From Bacteroidales bacterium (GTDB taxonomy: Bacteria > Bacteroidota > Bacteroidia > Bacteroidales > WCHB1-69), in NCBI GenBank assembly GCA_031273515.1, contig JAISRU010000279.1:1-5191 (forward strand): 5,191 nucleotides of DNA, read 5' to 3'. Position 1 is the stretch's first letter. Each line of letters opens with the position of its first letter. This document shows, piece by piece, positions 2,718 to 5,191 of this stretch. The notes beneath the pieces are model-generated. The model ran no database searches. It had not been told where the DNA came from and saw only the letters and a list, made by a program, of their open reading frames with translations. The position numbers were made by a program, and so were the translations under genes.

Positions 2718-5191
2718 CAGGAAACACGTTTGTTGAGATTTCCTGCAATTTACGACAATCAGATTGTTTTCACCTATTGCGGAGACCTCTACACGATGGA
2801 AAAGACCGAAGAAACGGCTCGAAAATTGACCGCAGATCCCGGATTCGAAATGTTTGCCCGTTTTTCTCCCGACGGAAAACAGATTGCATTCACGGGTCAG
2901 TACGACGGCAATACGGAAGTCTATCTGATGTCGGCAAAGGGCGGAGAACCCAAACGTCTGACCTATACCGCAACCCTCTCCCGCGACGATATTTCCGACA
3001 GAATGGGTCCCAATAATATTGTAATGACGTGGACTCCAGATGGAAAAAATATCATTTACCGTTCCCGTAAACAGACCTTCAACGATTTCACCGGACAATT
3101 GTTCTCTGTCGGCGTCGAAGGCGGACTCTCTCGCGAGTTGCCGCTGGCAACAGGAAGTTGGTGTTCCTATTCTGCCGACGGAAAACAAATGGCTTTCAAT
3201 CGTGTTTTCAGAGAATTTAGAACATGGAAGTACTACAGGGGAGGTATGGCGGACGACGTCCGAATTTTTGATTTCCTTAGCGGAACATCTACCAATATTA
3301 CCCTCAACGATGCGCAGGACGTCTTTCCGATGTGGTATGGCGATAAAATTTTCTTTTGTTCCGACAGGGACAGAATAATGAATATCTTTTGTTACAACAT
3401 AAGCGATAAAACAACGCATAAAGTTACCAATTTCGATTTCTACGACGTGAAGTTTCCTTCTGCGGGCAACAAGGAAATGATTTTTGAAAACGGAGGCTAC
3501 TTATATACGCTCGATCCTCTTACGGAAAAGGTTACCAAACTGACTGTCCGCATCAGCGACGACCTCGTAAGCGGAAGAAACAAATGGAAAGACGCTTCCA
3601 AAAACAGGGGAAACAGCAGCATCTCTCCCGACGGAAAACGTTTGGCGATTGTCGGACGGGGCGATATTTATACTCTTCCTGCGACGTCGGGCATTACGCG
3701 GAATATCACGCAAAGTTCGGGAGCGCACGACCGTAATGTACAATGGTCGCCCGACGGAAAATACCTCGCTTATATCTCCGACATGGATGGCGAATTTGAA
3801 ATCTGGATACAGGAACAAAACGGATTAACGCCTCCCGTCAAGATCACTTCTCGGACAAAGACCTATATCTTCGACATCAGTTGGTCGCCCGACAGTAAGA
3901 AAATTGCTTACAGCGACAAAATGATGCGACTGCGTTATGTCGATGTTCAGACTAAAAAGGTAACGGAAATAGAACGAAATCCTCATTGGGAAATCCGTTC
4001 ATGGAGCTGGTCGCCCGACAATAAATGGATAGCGTATGCTCGTCAGGAAGCAAACGGATTTAGCGCCGTCAGACTGTACTCTCTCGAAAACGGGAAAACA
4101 TATCCTGTAACAGATACATGGTATTCGTCCTATAATCCCGTGTTCAGCGACGACGGAAAATATCTCTTCTTTACTTCCGACAGAGATTTTAATCCTGTTT
4201 ACAGTTCCATCGAATGGAATCACAGTTACAATAATATGACCAAAATCTATTTTGCGATACTGTCGAAAAACACGCCCAATCCCTTAGGCTATAAAAACGA
4301 CGAAGCGCTTGTGTCCGATCCTCCCAAAGATACAGCCAATCGTCCGACGTCCATTGATGTTGAAAATCTGTCGGACAGAATACTTGTTATTCCGGGAAGT
4401 CCTGCCTCGTATGGCGTTACGGGATGTGTGAACGGCAATCTGTATTACACCAAACGGGATGCGGAAGGGGTTAGTCTGCGCATGTTTAATCTTTCTGCTC
4501 AAAAGGATAAAGATAAGGACGTCGAATTGGGCAAGAACATCTGGATGCTTATTTCTGCCAATAAGAAAAAAGTCTTATTGACTTCGCACAATCAGTATTA
4601 TGTGATGGATTTGCCTGTTGCGAAAATCAATCTGGATAAAGCCGTTGATTTATCGGGGATGAAAGTTTTGGTTGATAATCAGGCGGAATGGACGCAAATA
4701 TACAACGAAGCATGGCGGCAAATGCGGGATTTCTTTTATGTCGAAAACATGCACGGTGTGGATTGGAACAAAATGAAAGACAAATACGGCGTTCTTTTGC
4801 CATACGTCAAATGCAAGGACGATTTAAATTATTTGATCGGCGAATTGATTGGCGAATTGAATGTCGGTCATGCTTATATCAACGGCGGGGACAAATATGC
4901 TCCCGAACGGATACAGACAGGATTGCTCGGCGCTAAACTCGAACGGGACAAAAGCGGTTATTATCAGATTAAGACCATCCTCAAGGGTGAAAATTTCCGA
5001 CAAGGCAGTCGTTCTCCACTTACGGAAGTCGGCATGAACATACGGGAAGGCGATTACATTGTTGCTGTCAATGGGAAATCGACCAAAGATATGGACGATA
5101 TATATCATTTCTTGCTCAACACGGTCGGAAAAGAAGTTATGCTTTCGATTTCCGCCACGCCCGATGAAAAAGGAAAAAGAGATGTTATTGT
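2661..5191 (+). CDS. Exported tricorn-like protease (S41 family), 3'-truncated by the window
   Basis: ATG 2661 opens a frame with no stop through 5191 (843 codons plus two bases). An in-frame TAA at 2637-2639 and a following MKK signal sequence support this start. After cleavage near residue 19 the product begins QETRLLRFPAI, a usual opening for bacterial tricorn homologues. Residues ~25-300 and ~315-665 look like two beta-propellers, with PD40/TolB-type motifs at S69-PDGK, T125-PDGK, S171-ADGK, S322-PDGK, S363-PDGK, S409-PDSK, S451-PDNK and S496-DDGK. Residues ~675-750 form the C1 domain (EAWRQMRDFFY; LNVGHAYI, with probable catalytic His737), and ~754-836 a PDZ domain (IREGDYIVAVNGK). Relatives are about 1050-1100 residues long, so the C2 domain with the nucleophilic Ser is beyond the window. 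Inferred role: degradation of peptides in the periplasm, the propellers gating access. Thermoplasma tricorn is cytosolic. Confidence 0.92.
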   Translation, partial: MKKLMFLVVCLVPCVVGLTQETRLLRFPAIYDNQIVFTYCGDLYTMEKTEETARKLTADPGFEMFARFSPDGKQIAFTGQYDGNTEVYLMSAKGGEPKRLTYTATLSRDDISDRMGPNNIVMTWTPDGKNIIYRSRKQTFNDFTGQLFSVGVEGGLSRELPLATGSWCSYSADGKQMAFNRVFREFRTWKYYRGGMADDVRIFDFLSGTSTNITLNDAQDVFPMWYGDKIFFCSDRDRIMNIFCYNISDKTTHKVTNFDFYDVKFPSAGNKEMIFENGGYLYTLDPLTEKVTKLTVRISDDLVSGRNKWKDASKNRGNSSISPDGKRLAIVGRGDIYTLPATSGITRNITQSSGAHDRNVQWSPDGKYLAYISDMDGEFEIWIQEQNGLTPPVKITSRTKTYIFDISWSPDSKKIAYSDKMMRLRYVDVQTKKVTEIERNPHWEIRSWSWSPDNKWIAYARQEANGFSAVRLYSLENGKTYPVTDTWYSSYNPVFSDDGKYLFFTSDRDFNPVYSSIEWNHSYNNMTKIYFAILSKNTPNPLGYKNDEALVSDPPKDTANRPTSIDVENLSDRILVIPGSPASYGVTGCVNGNLYYTKRDAEGVSLRMFNLSAQKDKDKDVELGKNIWMLISANKKKVLLTSHNQYYVMDLPVAKINLDKAVDLSGMKVLVDNQAEWTQIYNEAWRQMRDFFYVENMHGVDWNKMKDKYGVLLPYVKCKDDLNYLIGELIGELNVGHAYINGGDKYAPERIQTGLLGAKLERDKSGYYQIKTILKGENFRQGSRSPLTEVGMNIREGDYIVAVNGKSTKDMDDIYHFLLNTVGKEVMLSISATPDEKGKRDVI

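Noticed and set aside
2691..3419. Long minus-strand open frame (242 codons)
   Set aside because: It lies antisense within the tricorn-like gene, has no recognisable domain, and reads Arg/Ser/Cys-rich noise. The plus-strand frame carries the signal peptide, PDGK motifs and PDZ domain.
4824..5108. Minus-strand 94-codon open frame near the right edge
   Set aside because: It is antisense to the C1 and PDZ region of the protease and has no independent support.

Overview
The window fits a member of the Bacteroidota. The first gene ends in a type A sorting domain of the type IX secretion system (T9SS), which is confined to that phylum. Sequences matching the Bacteroidota -7 promoter box (TAnnTTTG) precede the second gene, and the base composition is moderate, with AT-rich leader DNA.

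Layout. (1) Positions 1-1770, plus strand: the 3' part of a large secreted surface protein. It has the end of an Omp28-like domain, six InlB-type B-repeats of 71-75 residues, and a C-terminal T9SS sorting domain. Its 5' end lies outside the window. (2) Positions 1771-2660: an 890-base intergenic region with no convincing gene. It is packed with repeats: hairpin units, short tandem tracts, direct repeats and a 45-bp outer inverted repeat. Many sit in a nested mirror-image order, with plus-oriented copies on the left and minus-oriented copies on the right. (3) Positions 2661-5191, plus strand: the first 843 codons of an exported tricorn-like S41 peptidase, with a signal peptide, two beta-propellers, the C1 domain with the probable catalytic His, and a PDZ domain. 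The catalytic-Ser domain lies beyond the window. This gene has no stop inside the window.

The two genes point the same way but are separated by the repeat region, and the second has its own candidate promoters, so they are probably independent units. Both products act outside the cytoplasm: one is predicted to be exported through T9SS to the surface or medium, the other to reach the periplasm. Nothing here shows that they work together.

The part most worth a second look is the intergenic mosaic. Two kinds of hairpin with different stems carry the same downstream octamer GGTAGAAA at the same 7-base distance. That suggests a REP-like family mobilised or recognised through a common tail. I see no complete new multi-gene system.
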